A DNA stretch of 54,782 nt from a virus. The notes below the pieces were generated by a model. The model worked only from the letters and a program-made list of their open reading frames with translations, had not been told where the DNA came from and made no database searches. Every line of letters starts with the position of its first letter. The stretch's first letter is position 1. Both the position numbers and the translations under genes were made by a program. Location of the stretch: IMG/VR virus record IMGVR_UViG_3300027121_000004, positions 1 to 54,782 of that record; one strand, given 5' to 3'. Positions 7,244 through 14,539 of the stretch are shown here, one piece after another.

Positions 7244-7660
7244 ATGGGAAAAAGTAAAAATCCGTCCGTCAATTATACGTTTGCAGATAGATATCAGAAA
7301 TTTGTATCTAAGCTGACGCAATTTGCTAAGTCTGCTAGAACAACGACGGAAAAAGATACTTCTCCTGAAGGTGTATTCACTGGTGATCCTGGTGATTTGC
7401 TCATTAAAAATGACAATTTAATCTGGTATAGAGCAAATACAGACGCAGATTTTAATTCATTATCAGATCAATTTCCCGATCTTACTAAAAAAACACAGTA
7501 TGTTTTAACCCAAGGCATCAACAAGAAAGCCTCTTGGGTTAAAACAGCTGCTGGCCCTACCACATGGAAACTACTTGGATACTTCTGTCCAATATTGGGT
7601 GTTGATTGTTGTGCTACTGGTTCATTTAGCGGTAGCCAAAGCGGTAGTGGTAGCTTCTAA
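7244..7660 (+). CDS. hypothetical protein, 138 aa, Ser/Gly-rich tail
   Basis: No family is recognised. Residues about 40-110 look like a compact beta-rich domain (VFTGDPGDLLIKNDNLIWY, then TQYVLTQG, then WKLLGYFCP). A CC pair and a Ser/Gly tail (GSQSGSGSF) follow. The phrasing is reminiscent of virion or tail-decoration proteins, but this is weak. The start is the ATG with AAAGG about 5 bp upstream. The ACTATTTATTA motif just before it may mark late expression. It ends where the uvsE promoter begins. Confidence 0.65.
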   Translation: MGKSKNPSVNYTFADRYQKFVSKLTQFAKSARTTTEKDTSPEGVFTGDPGDLLIKNDNLIWYRANTDADFNSLSDQFPDLTKKTQYVLTQGINKKASWVKTAAGPTTWKLLGYFCPILGVDCCATGSFSGSQSGSGSF

Positions 7661-7688
7661 TTGACTTCACACTTGCTCGTGGTATAAT
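7661..7688 (+). promoter_or_regulatory. sigma70-like promoter giving a leaderless uvsE transcript
   Basis: TTGACT (7661-7666), 16-bp spacer ending CGTGG, perfect TATAAT (7683-7688). Only 7 bp separate the -10 box from the ATG at 7696, so transcription should start at or next to the A of ATG. Confidence 0.8.
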
Positions 7689-7695
7689 AAGAACC

Positions 7696-8607
7696 ATGAG
7701 AAAAAGTTTGTGTTGTATATCCCTTAAGCTCCAAGAACGTGGTTTCAAAGCAAATACCATGACAAAATCACGGTTTCTTGCACTTGAACGTGTCGATTCA
7801 CTTGAAATTCTTAGCAAACGTGTATTAAACAACGTTAATGTTACAAAAGAAACTATCAAGTATTGTATCGATAAAGGATGGAATTATCGTGTAAGTAGCG
7901 ATCTATTTCCTCTAAAAACTCTACCCGAAGCAGATCTATCATTCGATTGTCTTCCAGATAAAGACAAGATTGATCAAGCATTTCGTGAATGTGCTATTCT
8001 TATCAAAAATAGTAATATTCGTTGTAGCACTCATCCCGACCAGTTTGTGGTTCCTGCCAGTGCAAATGAGTCTGTGGCACAGAAATCTATTGTGGAATTG
8101 ACCTATCATGCTGATATTATGGATCGGTTGGGTCTTCCTCGTTCGTATAATGCGCCTATAAACATCCACATGAACTGTTATAAGGGAGACCTCAAAGCTA
8201 CGGCAAAACGGTTTATAGAGGTGTTTAGACAGCTTCCTGAGGGTGTTAAGAGTCGTTTGGTATTGGAGAACGAAGACAAACCCAATAGTTGGAATGTTGA
8301 CCAGCTGTATAACTACATTTATCAAGAAACTGGTATTCCGATTACATATGACAATTTACATTTTCAGTGTAATACTGGCGGTCTGACTGCTAAAAATGCA
8401 GTTACACTGGCAAAATCTACATGGGGTAGTTATGTTCCGCTGTTTCATTTCAGCGATAACGATGTCAAAAATCGTAATCCTCGTGCGCATGCGGACTATC
8501 CTACCAAGTTTCCCGAAGAGTTCGTTGGCGAAGACATTGACTTGGACTTTGAGTTCAAAGCAAAGGACTATGCGATTGAATACTTCGAAAGCAACATCCA
8601 AAAATAA
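7696..8607 (+). CDS. uvsE: UV-damage endonuclease UvsE/UvdE, 303 aa
   Basis: UVDE is a TIM-barrel, metal-dependent endonuclease that nicks 5' to UV photoproducts and other lesions. Family motifs appear in order: a Cys/Ser-rich first strand (CCISLKL), STHPDQF with H113, NIHMNCY, VLENEDK with E191, TYDNLHF with D219/H222, FHFSD with H251, HADY with H265, and FEFKAK with E286/K288. These match the metal ligands and the modified-lysine region of the family. Length is normal (about 300). The ATG must be the start because it immediately precedes barrel strand 1. It is transcribed from its own nearly leaderless promoter. Confidence 0.93.
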   Translation: MRKSLCCISLKLQERGFKANTMTKSRFLALERVDSLEILSKRVLNNVNVTKETIKYCIDKGWNYRVSSDLFPLKTLPEADLSFDCLPDKDKIDQAFRECAILIKNSNIRCSTHPDQFVVPASANESVAQKSIVELTYHADIMDRLGLPRSYNAPINIHMNCYKGDLKATAKRFIEVFRQLPEGVKSRLVLENEDKPNSWNVDQLYNYIYQETGIPITYDNLHFQCNTGGLTAKNAVTLAKSTWGSYVPLFHFSDNDVKNRNPRAHADYPTKFPEEFVGEDIDLDFEFKAKDYAIEYFESNIQK

Positions 8608-8622
8608 AAGAAGTAGAAGTTG

Positions 8623-8650
8623 TTGACTATCTAAGAACGTGTGGTAAGAT
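8623..8650 (+). promoter_or_regulatory. sigma70-like promoter for the small basic protein
   Basis: TTGACT (8623-8628), 16-bp spacer ending GTGTGG, TAAGAT (8645-8650). The leader is about 58 nt, A-rich, with AAAGGA before the ATG at 8715. The GTGTGG-TA junction is shared with the promoter at 2160. Confidence 0.75.
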
Positions 8651-8714
8651 AATTACAAGTTGGTGATGAACTAACGAAACAAAAAAACAAAAACAAATAA
8701 AAAGGAAAATAAAT

Positions 8715-8918
8715 ATGTATACTCGTAAGAATGCTCGTAACAAGACTAACTTCGTCGGCCACAATACCACTGGTGTTGAGCTCTATCTCTCCACTCCAGT
8801 TGCTGGTGCCAAGAAGGCTGCTCGTTTGACCCTTCGTGCTGGTGATACCCGCCTCGATTTGAACGGTCGTCAGATCAAGGCCCTCCGTGAGGTTCTCGCT
8901 GCTGGTTACAAGGCCTAA
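8715..8918 (+). CDS. small basic protein, 67 aa, probably highly expressed
   Basis: No family is recognised. The protein is strongly basic (pattern MYTRKNARNKTN, then KKAARLTLRAGD, then a C-terminal helix RQIKALREVLAAGY). Codons are unusually uniform and GC-richer than neighbours (many CGT, CTC, GCC and AAG), which suggests heavy translation. It has its own promoter, a long A-rich leader with AAAGGA, and a perfect intrinsic terminator 36 bp after its stop. An abundant DNA- or RNA-binding or host-takeover protein is a reasonable guess. Its RNKTN start resembles RKNKTN of the protein at 5395. Confidence 0.8.
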   Translation: MYTRKNARNKTNFVGHNTTGVELYLSTPVAGAKKAARLTLRAGDTRLDLNGRQIKALREVLAAGYKA

Positions 8919-8921
8919 TCA

Positions 8922-9218
8922 ATGACATTAGGAACAACAACATTGATTGTTGGAATGTGGCTGCTGTCGATAGCAGCCACATTTTTTCTTTATACCAGTC
9001 TTCGTAAACAAATCAACAATCTTAAACAAAATCTGGAAAATACGAAGAACGAATCAGACAAGTTATTCACTACAATAACTGAAGCATTTGAATTGTTGTC
9101 TGGTGAACGAGTCAAGGTCATAAAAGATCTTGAAGAACTGAAGCGACGTATTAGAATGTATGGCAATGAAACGAAAAGGCAAAGCTTCCAACAGCGAAGA
9201 GACCGTAGTAAAGAGTAA
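8922..9218 (+). CDS. membrane-anchored coiled-coil protein, 98 aa
   Basis: Residues 6-26 form one transmembrane helix (TLIVGMWLLSIAATFFLY). A long charged coiled coil follows (heptads in KQINNLKQNLENTKNE and VKVIKDLEELKRRI). No family is recognised. It starts 4 bp after the preceding gene and overlaps the next gene by 59 bp in another frame. Unusually, codons 11-23 encode the perfect terminator hairpin at 8954-8987, so its expression may depend on read-through. A spanin or membrane tether is possible, but nothing proves it. Confidence 0.6.
   Translation: MTLGTTTLIVGMWLLSIAATFFLYTSLRKQINNLKQNLENTKNESDKLFTTITEAFELLSGERVKVIKDLEELKRRIRMYGNETKRQSFQQRRDRSKE
8954..8990 (+). terminator. intrinsic terminator inside the 8922 ORF
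   Basis: A perfect 12-bp stem AATGTGGCTGCT / AGCAGCCACATT with loop GTCGAT, then a T run (8982-8987) and CTT. It should end most transcripts of the small basic gene at 8715. It lies within the coding sequence of the next ORF, so translating ribosomes could disrupt it. Confidence 0.85.
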
Positions 9219-9657
9219 AGGATTGTTTGATCACGTTAAACACATCCGTCAAGTTCAAAGTCCAGATTATTATGAGTCATTGACTGAAAGTGAACAAAAG
9301 TCATTCAGTAAATACATGATTCTACGAGTCTTGAGCATGGACCCAAATGTCATCGAAGAAATATCGTTGATATCAAAATACATGGAGGTTTTGCCTGAGA
9401 AGCAAATGTATACATTGTTGATTCAGTGTCTACCCAAGGACTTCAAGTTTTATCCATATATCAAGAAGTCTACAAAAGATCCCAACCAAACAATTATAGA
9501 TTGCATCTGTAGAAAATTTAATGTGGGTAGTCGTGATTCCAAAGATTACTACAACCTACTTATTTCGACTGAAGATGGTATCAAGGAATTGCAAACGTTG
9601 GTCGCATCTTTCGGATATTCACAAACAGAAGTAGAAGAACTATTTACCAAGGATTAA
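9160..9657 (+). CDS. probable clamp loader small subunit (T4 gp62-like), 165 aa
   Basis: gp62 joins four gp44 ATPase subunits to load the gp45 sliding clamp. Known gp62 proteins are small, helical and poorly conserved. This protein shows their pattern: a FSKYMILRVLSMDP segment (gp62 has a KFMV-N-LS motif), then LLIQCLPKDFKFYPYIKK (family LL-LPrgkRfskW-K), then a final helix pair with a Y-V-s-DAk-YY-LL-like stretch. The replication context supports it: dNMP kinase follows directly, and clamp and clamp loader are encoded at 24.9-26.6 kb. The start could be the ATG at 9160 or at 9166. The fit is by eye, so it remains probable. Confidence 0.65.
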   Translation: MAMKRKGKASNSEETVVKSKGLFDHVKHIRQVQSPDYYESLTESEQKSFSKYMILRVLSMDPNVIEEISLISKYMEVLPEKQMYTLLIQCLPKDFKFYPYIKKSTKDPNQTIIDCICRKFNVGSRDSKDYYNLLISTEDGIKELQTLVASFGYSQTEVEELFTKD

Positions 9658-9661
9658 TATT

Positions 9662-10324
9662 ATGAAAGTTATAGGTGTATCAGGCATGGCCAGAAGCGGA
9701 AAAGATTTGTTTACAACTGTCGCACAAGACATTCTTGAAAAACAATATAAACTCAAGACAGAGCGTCATGCTCTTGCTTATGAATTGAAGAGTGATCTCA
9801 AGGATCTTATTTTCAAAAAGACGGGTATTGATGTGTTCACAGAAGATACCGCACAAAAGACCATTATTCGTCCACTTCTTGTGGCATATGGTGATGTAAT
9901 GAGAAAGACCAGTGAAGGTAAATATTGGACTCAAAAGGTGGAAAAGCACATTGCCAAGTCAAAGGCAGATGTATTTTTCATCACCGATATCAGATATGAT
10001 CATTATCCAGAAGATGAATGCACTTGGCTTCAATTCAAGATGGCAGGCAAGTTGGTTCATGTTACCCGATTCAAGATGGGTCCAGCTCCATCCAAACGTA
10101 GAGTCACCACATCAAAGCCAGTTAAAATTTATGAAGCAGCTCCTAATGAACATGAGATGCTTAATAATCCCAAGGTGATGAAACGTGCCGATTATGCTTT
10201 TGAATGGGAAGATATGTCGGAGAAATACACAACCAAGGAACAGTTATTGGAGTGTCCTTACATTAGAAAACATGTTGAGGATGCTTTGATTTCAATGAAG
10301 ATTGTAACTAAGTCTGTAATCTAA
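9662..10324 (+). CDS. deoxynucleoside monophosphate kinase (T4 gp1-like), 220 aa
   Basis: P-loop kinase of the dNMP kinase family, which phosphorylates dNMPs for phage DNA synthesis. The N-terminus VIGVSGMARSGKD carries the P-loop with K14, and the GKD ending is that seen in T4 gp1. A LID/substrate region follows (AYELKSDLKDLIF, YGDVMRKTSEGKYW), then a DIRYDHYPED segment typical of the family. Length matches (about 220-240). It begins 4 bp after the gp62-like gene. Its end overlaps the convergent gene at 10321 by 4 bp. With nrdB and dut it forms the phage dNTP supply set. Confidence 0.85.
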   Translation: MKVIGVSGMARSGKDLFTTVAQDILEKQYKLKTERHALAYELKSDLKDLIFKKTGIDVFTEDTAQKTIIRPLLVAYGDVMRKTSEGKYWTQKVEKHIAKSKADVFFITDIRYDHYPEDECTWLQFKMAGKLVHVTRFKMGPAPSKRRVTTSKPVKIYEAAPNEHEMLNNPKVMKRADYAFEWEDMSEKYTTKEQLLECPYIRKHVEDALISMKIVTKSVI

Positions 10325-10602
10325 CGTAGTTTCAATTTCAAAATCGGATGATGCGAGTTATGGTTAAAAACTATTTCCGCATCATTTGTTTTATTGCGCA
10401 TATAGTCAGCCAAAGTGTTTTGGTTGTTCTTCACAAACTTAACATAAAGTTCGTTACACTCTTGAGCTTTTGCTTGTTTTCTGCTTTTGTTACACGAACA
10501 GATTCTTGACAATCCGTCAATGCATTCACCCAAACTAATTGCAATTTGGTTTGGATCACCTTTGATTAAGTTATAAAACGATTGATAGTCGCCGATAATC
10601 AT
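10321..10602 (-). CDS. hypothetical protein, 93 aa
   Basis: No family is recognised. The protein is helical, with a Cys pair in RICSCNKSRKQAK and a conserved-looking KFVKNNQNTLADYM segment. It is the last gene of the minus-strand operon that starts at 20685 and overlaps the preceding gene by 4 bp. It meets the plus-strand kinase gene tail to tail, with a 4-bp overlap. Confidence 0.65.
   Translation of the reverse strand: MIIGDYQSFYNLIKGDPNQIAISLGECIDGLSRICSCNKSRKQAKAQECNELYVKFVKNNQNTLADYMRNKTNDAEIVFNHNSHHPILKLKLR
10348..10392 (+). terminator. possible terminator for the dNMP kinase transcript
   Basis: ATGATGCG / CGCATCAT (8 bp) with a 22-nt loop, followed by TTGTTTT. It lies 24 bp past the kinase stop, inside the convergent gene at 10321. 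The long loop and imperfect T run make it weak. Confidence 0.4.
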
Positions 10603-10976
10603 AGTAGCTTACGTATAATTAAATAGATAAACAAACTGGATACATAGTTGATTGGAAACAACAACAGAGTATATATTTCATGATAACCAACTGTATATAC
10701 CAACACACTCACCGTTGCTAATGTTGACCAGAAACATAAACAAATTGGACATGATATTAGCTTTGTAAAGTAACTTGGGTATTTACTATACAAAAACGTA
10801 GGATAGTTAGACATCGCATCAACTTCTAATTTATACTTTGAGAACTCATCTATTCTAATCAAATTACGAGTATTTGTTAAGGTGGCGATGGTCGTCATGA
10901 TATCACTTTCAAACCACACTATTAGTATAAATGATATCCAGAAAATTAGAGGAATGTCGAGGTCTGCTAGATTCAT
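10599..10976 (-). CDS. small membrane protein, DUF1360-like, 125 aa
   Basis: It has three or more hydrophobic segments: about residues 8-28 (IPLIFWISFILIVWF), a central one around SCPICLCFWSTLATVSVLVY, and a C-terminal one (LLFPINYVSSLFIYLII). The SCPICLCFW motif resembles the CPxCxxFW signature of DUF1360 membrane proteins found in many phages; the function is unknown. It overlaps both neighbours by 4 bp, which implies translational coupling with the sugar dehydrogenase upstream. Confidence 0.65.
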   Translation of the reverse strand: MNLADLDIPLIFWISFILIVWFESDIMTTIATLTNTRNLIRIDEFSKYKLEVDAMSNYPTFLYSKYPSYFTKLISCPICLCFWSTLATVSVLVYTVGYHEIYTLLLFPINYVSSLFIYLIIRKLL

Positions 10977-11770
10977 ACGTTTTTATTCAGTTGTTTTTCA
11001 TTACTATCCAATACACTCTTTAGTATTGCTAGGTCAACACCAACCTTGTCACCCAACTTAACCAAAGCCTTTGTATCTTTTGGAAAGCACTTACCACCGA
11101 AACCACGTTCACCAGTAAACACAGCTGTATGTGATTTGGTAGTTCTAGGGTCCAATAACCATAGATCACGAACTTCATAATAGTTGGTTCCCAACTTCTC
11201 ACAGAGGTCATAGATCTCATTACAATATGCCACCTTCATCGCCAACTGAGTGTTGGTGATATACTTTGCGAGTTCGGCATTGATTGGATCAGTTACTCTA
11301 TAGGTTTTGCTTGGACCTGTAATTGGTGTATAGATCTCAATCAATTTATAACACAATTCTTTCTTACCACCAAAAATAAAGAACGGAGTTTGTTTAACGT
11401 CGGTAGTAAATCCATCGGGTGTCCAATACTTTGATTCACCAGCAAACTCTGGACTAAACACAATATCTTTATTGTATGTCTTTATGAGACGATCTGTGGT
11501 TCCAATTTCTACAGTAGACTTCAAAAGAATCAATGGAGTATTTACCCACTGAACCGTTTGTTCCACAATAGCAGTGTTACAACTACCATCTTCGTTTTCT
11601 GGAGTTGGAACACAAATTACAGCAAGATCACACTTATTGATATCATCCTTCGTAGATGAATTTGCAAGTGCTGGATCATAGATCTTTACATCATAATGAC
11701 CCTTGAAAAAGTTATGAAACGCTTTTCCTACATATCCATAACCAATGATTCCTATTGATACTTTATTCAT
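10973..11770 (-). CDS. UDP-glucose/GDP-mannose dehydrogenase-like protein lacking the C-terminal domain, 265 aa
   Basis: These enzymes oxidise a nucleotide sugar at C6 to a uronic acid with NAD. The Rossmann motif GYGYVG is near residue 10. ICVPTP and LKSTVEIGTTD follow, and the catalytic cysteine is C228 in GFGGKCFPKD. Family members run about 390-450 residues with a C-terminal UDP-binding domain. This one ends about 37 residues after the catalytic Cys and lacks that domain. The ATG at 11770 gives a 4-bp overlap with the upstream stop and fits the Rossmann start; a longer frame exists but is unlikely. It probably feeds acidic sugars to the transferases, if active. Confidence 0.88.
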   Translation of the reverse strand: MNKVSIGIIGYGYVGKAFHNFFKGHYDVKIYDPALANSSTKDDINKCDLAVICVPTPENEDGSCNTAIVEQTVQWVNTPLILLKSTVEIGTTDRLIKTYNKDIVFSPEFAGESKYWTPDGFTTDVKQTPFFIFGGKKELCYKLIEIYTPITGPSKTYRVTDPINAELAKYITNTQLAMKVAYCNEIYDLCEKLGTNYYEVRDLWLLDPRTTKSHTAVFTGERGFGGKCFPKDTKALVKLGDKVGVDLAILKSVLDSNEKQLNKNV

Positions 11771-12969
11771 ACTAGTTTTTCTAAATACCACTTATCATTA
11801 ATATCTATCAATCCTCGACCATAATCTTTTAAGTTATTTACCTTTAACTTGAAAATATCAAACTCTACACTACCTATAACACCACTATCTTCCAACATCA
11901 ATTGAAGCATGTTGAAGAACTCAAAGTTTTGTGTAGTTAACTTAGATGCATCGAACTCAACAATTACATCATTTGTCTTTTGATCCTCATATCTCTTCAA
12001 TTTCTTCTTGAGATTGAATTTGGTATTCTTTTGTTCAGCCTGAATATAACGATCATATGGAACGTCTGTATAGATTGTGTCACACCATGGTTCCAACAAC
12101 ATCAATCTGTATTCATCACAATTGATTGCTACAAACCCAACATCGTAACGTTTAGGCACAATAGGCTTCATGGTATCTGTGTGTTTCACAAAGTGACCCC
12201 ACTTACGAATGAAGTTTCTGGCACTCTTGTTGTTCTGAGCCAACCACTCATCACTTTCCTTACCAACGGTGGTTAGAGTAGGATTATAACGGCTACCACG
12301 ACAAGTCATGTGATATACACATCCTTCCCATGTTTGAACAAACTTGTAACCGTTCAATTGAAAACGATTGAAGATGTCACTGTCTTCTTTGCTTTGAGGA
12401 GCATAAAGTGGATCATGACCACCAATTGATTGAAAGTCCTTTTTGTAAAGAGCCCATGGTGCGAATATACCCTCGGTGGTTTTGTCACGGCGGTTGATCT
12501 TACTTTCATTGAACCACTTTAAGAAGTTCTCTTCAATAAACAACTCTGGCTCAGTTCCAAAATCCATCACAATCTTCTCTGGGCCTGGAGGATGAAGAGG
12601 TGGTTCGATTCGGGTCAAACTCACAACTGTGCCTGGCTGAATGTATTTCTCAATGTGCTTGTCAAAATTTGGACACGCATACATGTCGGCGTGGTAAATC
12701 ATGACCACATCGTTGGTGGCAACGTCGTTGATCAAACGGTCATATAAAATTGTGTGACCTAGACGGGTTGGACCATCGTTCCGAATGAACTTAAAATGAG
12801 GATCGTTCTCGGCAGTTTGCTTACACCAATCAGCTGTTCCATCATCACTAAAATCATCAGCGACACAAACTTCATGTTGTGTGTGACTTAGATTTTTTCT
12901 CAAAGAAGCATATGCCCACTTGAGATACTTCAGGTTGTTTCTGCTTGGTATTATAAAACTTATTTTCAT
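11767..12969 (-). CDS. GT2-type glycosyltransferase, 400 aa
   Basis: The GT-A fold is visible from the first strand: FIIPSRNNLKYL, ADDFSDDGT (D38, D39), then YHADM with H93-A-D95 in the place of the DxD nucleotide-binding motif. GGHDP with EDSDIFNR follows, a typical GT2 acceptor/catalytic-loop region. After about residue 265 comes a second, unassigned domain of about 130 residues (TMKPIVPKRYDVGFVAINCDEY onward). Donor and acceptor are unknown. It is coupled to the UGD-like gene by an ATGA overlap. Confidence 0.85.
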   Translation of the reverse strand: MKISFIIPSRNNLKYLKWAYASLRKNLSHTQHEVCVADDFSDDGTADWCKQTAENDPHFKFIRNDGPTRLGHTILYDRLINDVATNDVVMIYHADMYACPNFDKHIEKYIQPGTVVSLTRIEPPLHPPGPEKIVMDFGTEPELFIEENFLKWFNESKINRRDKTTEGIFAPWALYKKDFQSIGGHDPLYAPQSKEDSDIFNRFQLNGYKFVQTWEGCVYHMTCRGSRYNPTLTTVGKESDEWLAQNNKSARNFIRKWGHFVKHTDTMKPIVPKRYDVGFVAINCDEYRLMLLEPWCDTIYTDVPYDRYIQAEQKNTKFNLKKKLKRYEDQKTNDVIVEFDASKLTTQNFEFFNMLQLMLEDSGVIGSVEFDIFKLKVNNLKDYGRGLIDINDKWYLEKLV

Positions 12970-13005
12970 GTTTAAAGTAACGTAGTTCGTCTTAATACAT
13001 AGTTT

Positions 13006-13668
13006 TTACTTTTTAAAAATAAAAGCTATTTCCGATGATTCCTTTGTATAATGTGGCCATTCATTATACCAACGGTTTCTCTTGGATTTTTTTATAACTA
13101 CACTGTCAATATTACTCTGAATATATGACATGTTTGGCAACAATTCAATTGGTGTGTATATGTTATTTTGGAAATTTTTCAATACATCAAGAATCGAGAA
13201 ATTACAATATTTTCTATTCCTAAGATAGGTGTTGTCATACGGTTCGGTCGCATGTAAATCTTCTATTACAAATATACCACCAGATGATAGTTTCTCAAAC
13301 ACTGTATTGAAGCATATCAACTGTTCTGGAGTCGTATGTGGACCGTCATCAATTATGACATCAAACGTGAAGTCATATTTGTTTTTGAAAGTTTGCCAAT
13401 CTTCTTCACTTCCTTGATTCACATGTTCATAAACAAATCGGTCACTTTTTACTTTTGGGTCAAGTATGTCCAAACCATATAGAGTAGAATTTGGAAAATA
13501 GTCATTCCACAAATTGATACTACCTGGTCTAGTTCCTATTTCTATTACATTTTTACACAAAAATCGGCGTGTCTCAAAAACATCATCATAACAATCATTG
13601 TATCCATGACCAGTCATGTTTTTGTCTGTTTTATAGTTTTCCCAGTCAAATTTTAGTTTGTTTTCCAT
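13006..13668 (-). CDS. class I SAM-dependent methyltransferase, 220 aa
   Basis: The SAM-binding strand is NVIEIGTRPGSINLW (motif I with E-x-G-x-x-x-G). YGLDILDP, DVIIDDGPHT and GGIFVIEDLHATEPYDN follow. This pattern (DDGPH, then IEDLH) matches methyltransferases of macrolide and polysaccharide clusters that O-methylate sugars. A longer upstream frame overlaps the preceding gene; the ATG at 13668 starts 4 bp after that gene's stop and is preferred. Sugar or glycan methylation fits the surrounding transferases. Confidence 0.82.
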   Translation of the reverse strand: MENKLKFDWENYKTDKNMTGHGYNDCYDDVFETRRFLCKNVIEIGTRPGSINLWNDYFPNSTLYGLDILDPKVKSDRFVYEHVNQGSEEDWQTFKNKYDFTFDVIIDDGPHTTPEQLICFNTVFEKLSSGGIFVIEDLHATEPYDNTYLRNRKYCNFSILDVLKNFQNNIYTPIELLPNMSYIQSNIDSVVIKKSKRNRWYNEWPHYTKESSEIAFIFKK

Positions 13669-13672
13669 AATA

Positions 13673-14539
13673 TTAGATGTATTGCGTTGCTTCGACAAAA
13701 TTACCTCCCAATGGAAATTGTCTTTGAAGCGTGATGTTCTTGGTATACTTTGCAATGGTATCATTCATACCACTTTGATTTCCAATGTTGACAAGTGCTC
13801 GAGTTTTTATGTAAAACTGAATACGTAGAGGTAACATACTCATATCCAACACTTTGTTTATATTAGCAAACCTTGTGAGTTCTATTGGTTTTGATGTCCA
13901 GTAGTAATAAGGTAAATCATACAGATTGATGTATTTCAACAACTTTTCATCTGATTGATAGTCATAACGGTTCGACAACAACAGTGTTCCAAATGGCTTG
14001 TCACCAGTAAACCCATTGATGATTTTATCACCCAAACCAATCTCTGATTTGCTAAAATACAATTCTGGCAAAACATCATCCAATTCATGATCTCTGAATT
14101 GCCAGAACTTCAACATTTGTTTGGCAAGAGGTTCATCGGGTAATTCTGGATTATAGATTCTGTAGTGATCGTGAAATACATCACCCTCACAAGTATCAAC
14201 ATAACCGTCCACATAAGGATTATTTGCAAATATGTCTTTGACTACACTAAATGGTTTGTTGGTCAGAACAGACGGACTTAGAATGTCTGAGAACAATTTG
14301 AACAACAACGCCTCAGATGGTAGATAAACCTTACAATCTGGATACTTTCTTTTTAGTTTGCGTGGTAGTGCTGAGATGATACCCCAATCACCAATACCAA
14401 AACATGTTCTGAGAATCACGAACTTTTGTTTTGCCAAATAGTCATCGGGAATGAATCTAGCATCACTTTGAGGAAATCCCAAAGCTTCACATTCATATAC
14501 ATTCACTCGTTTATCGTTAAGAATTCGCCAAAATATCAT
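13673..14539 (-). CDS. GT9/heptosyltransferase-like protein, 288 aa
   Basis: The N-terminal half reads FGIGDWGIISALPRKLKRKY followed by CKVYLPSE, the layout of GT9 transferases (G-D-aLPal, then the second strand). The C-terminal half has LLLSNRYDYQSDEK and NIGNQSGMNDTIAKY, similar to the GT9 donor-site segment (G-dSG-mHlAaA). The match is by pattern and moderate. It starts within the last 23 bp of the upstream gene. Confidence 0.55.
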   Translation of the reverse strand: MIFWRILNDKRVNVYECEALGFPQSDARFIPDDYLAKQKFVILRTCFGIGDWGIISALPRKLKRKYPDCKVYLPSEALLFKLFSDILSPSVLTNKPFSVVKDIFANNPYVDGYVDTCEGDVFHDHYRIYNPELPDEPLAKQMLKFWQFRDHELDDVLPELYFSKSEIGLGDKIINGFTGDKPFGTLLLSNRYDYQSDEKLLKYINLYDLPYYYWTSKPIELTRFANINKVLDMSMLPLRIQFYIKTRALVNIGNQSGMNDTIAKYTKNITLQRQFPLGGNFVEATQYI

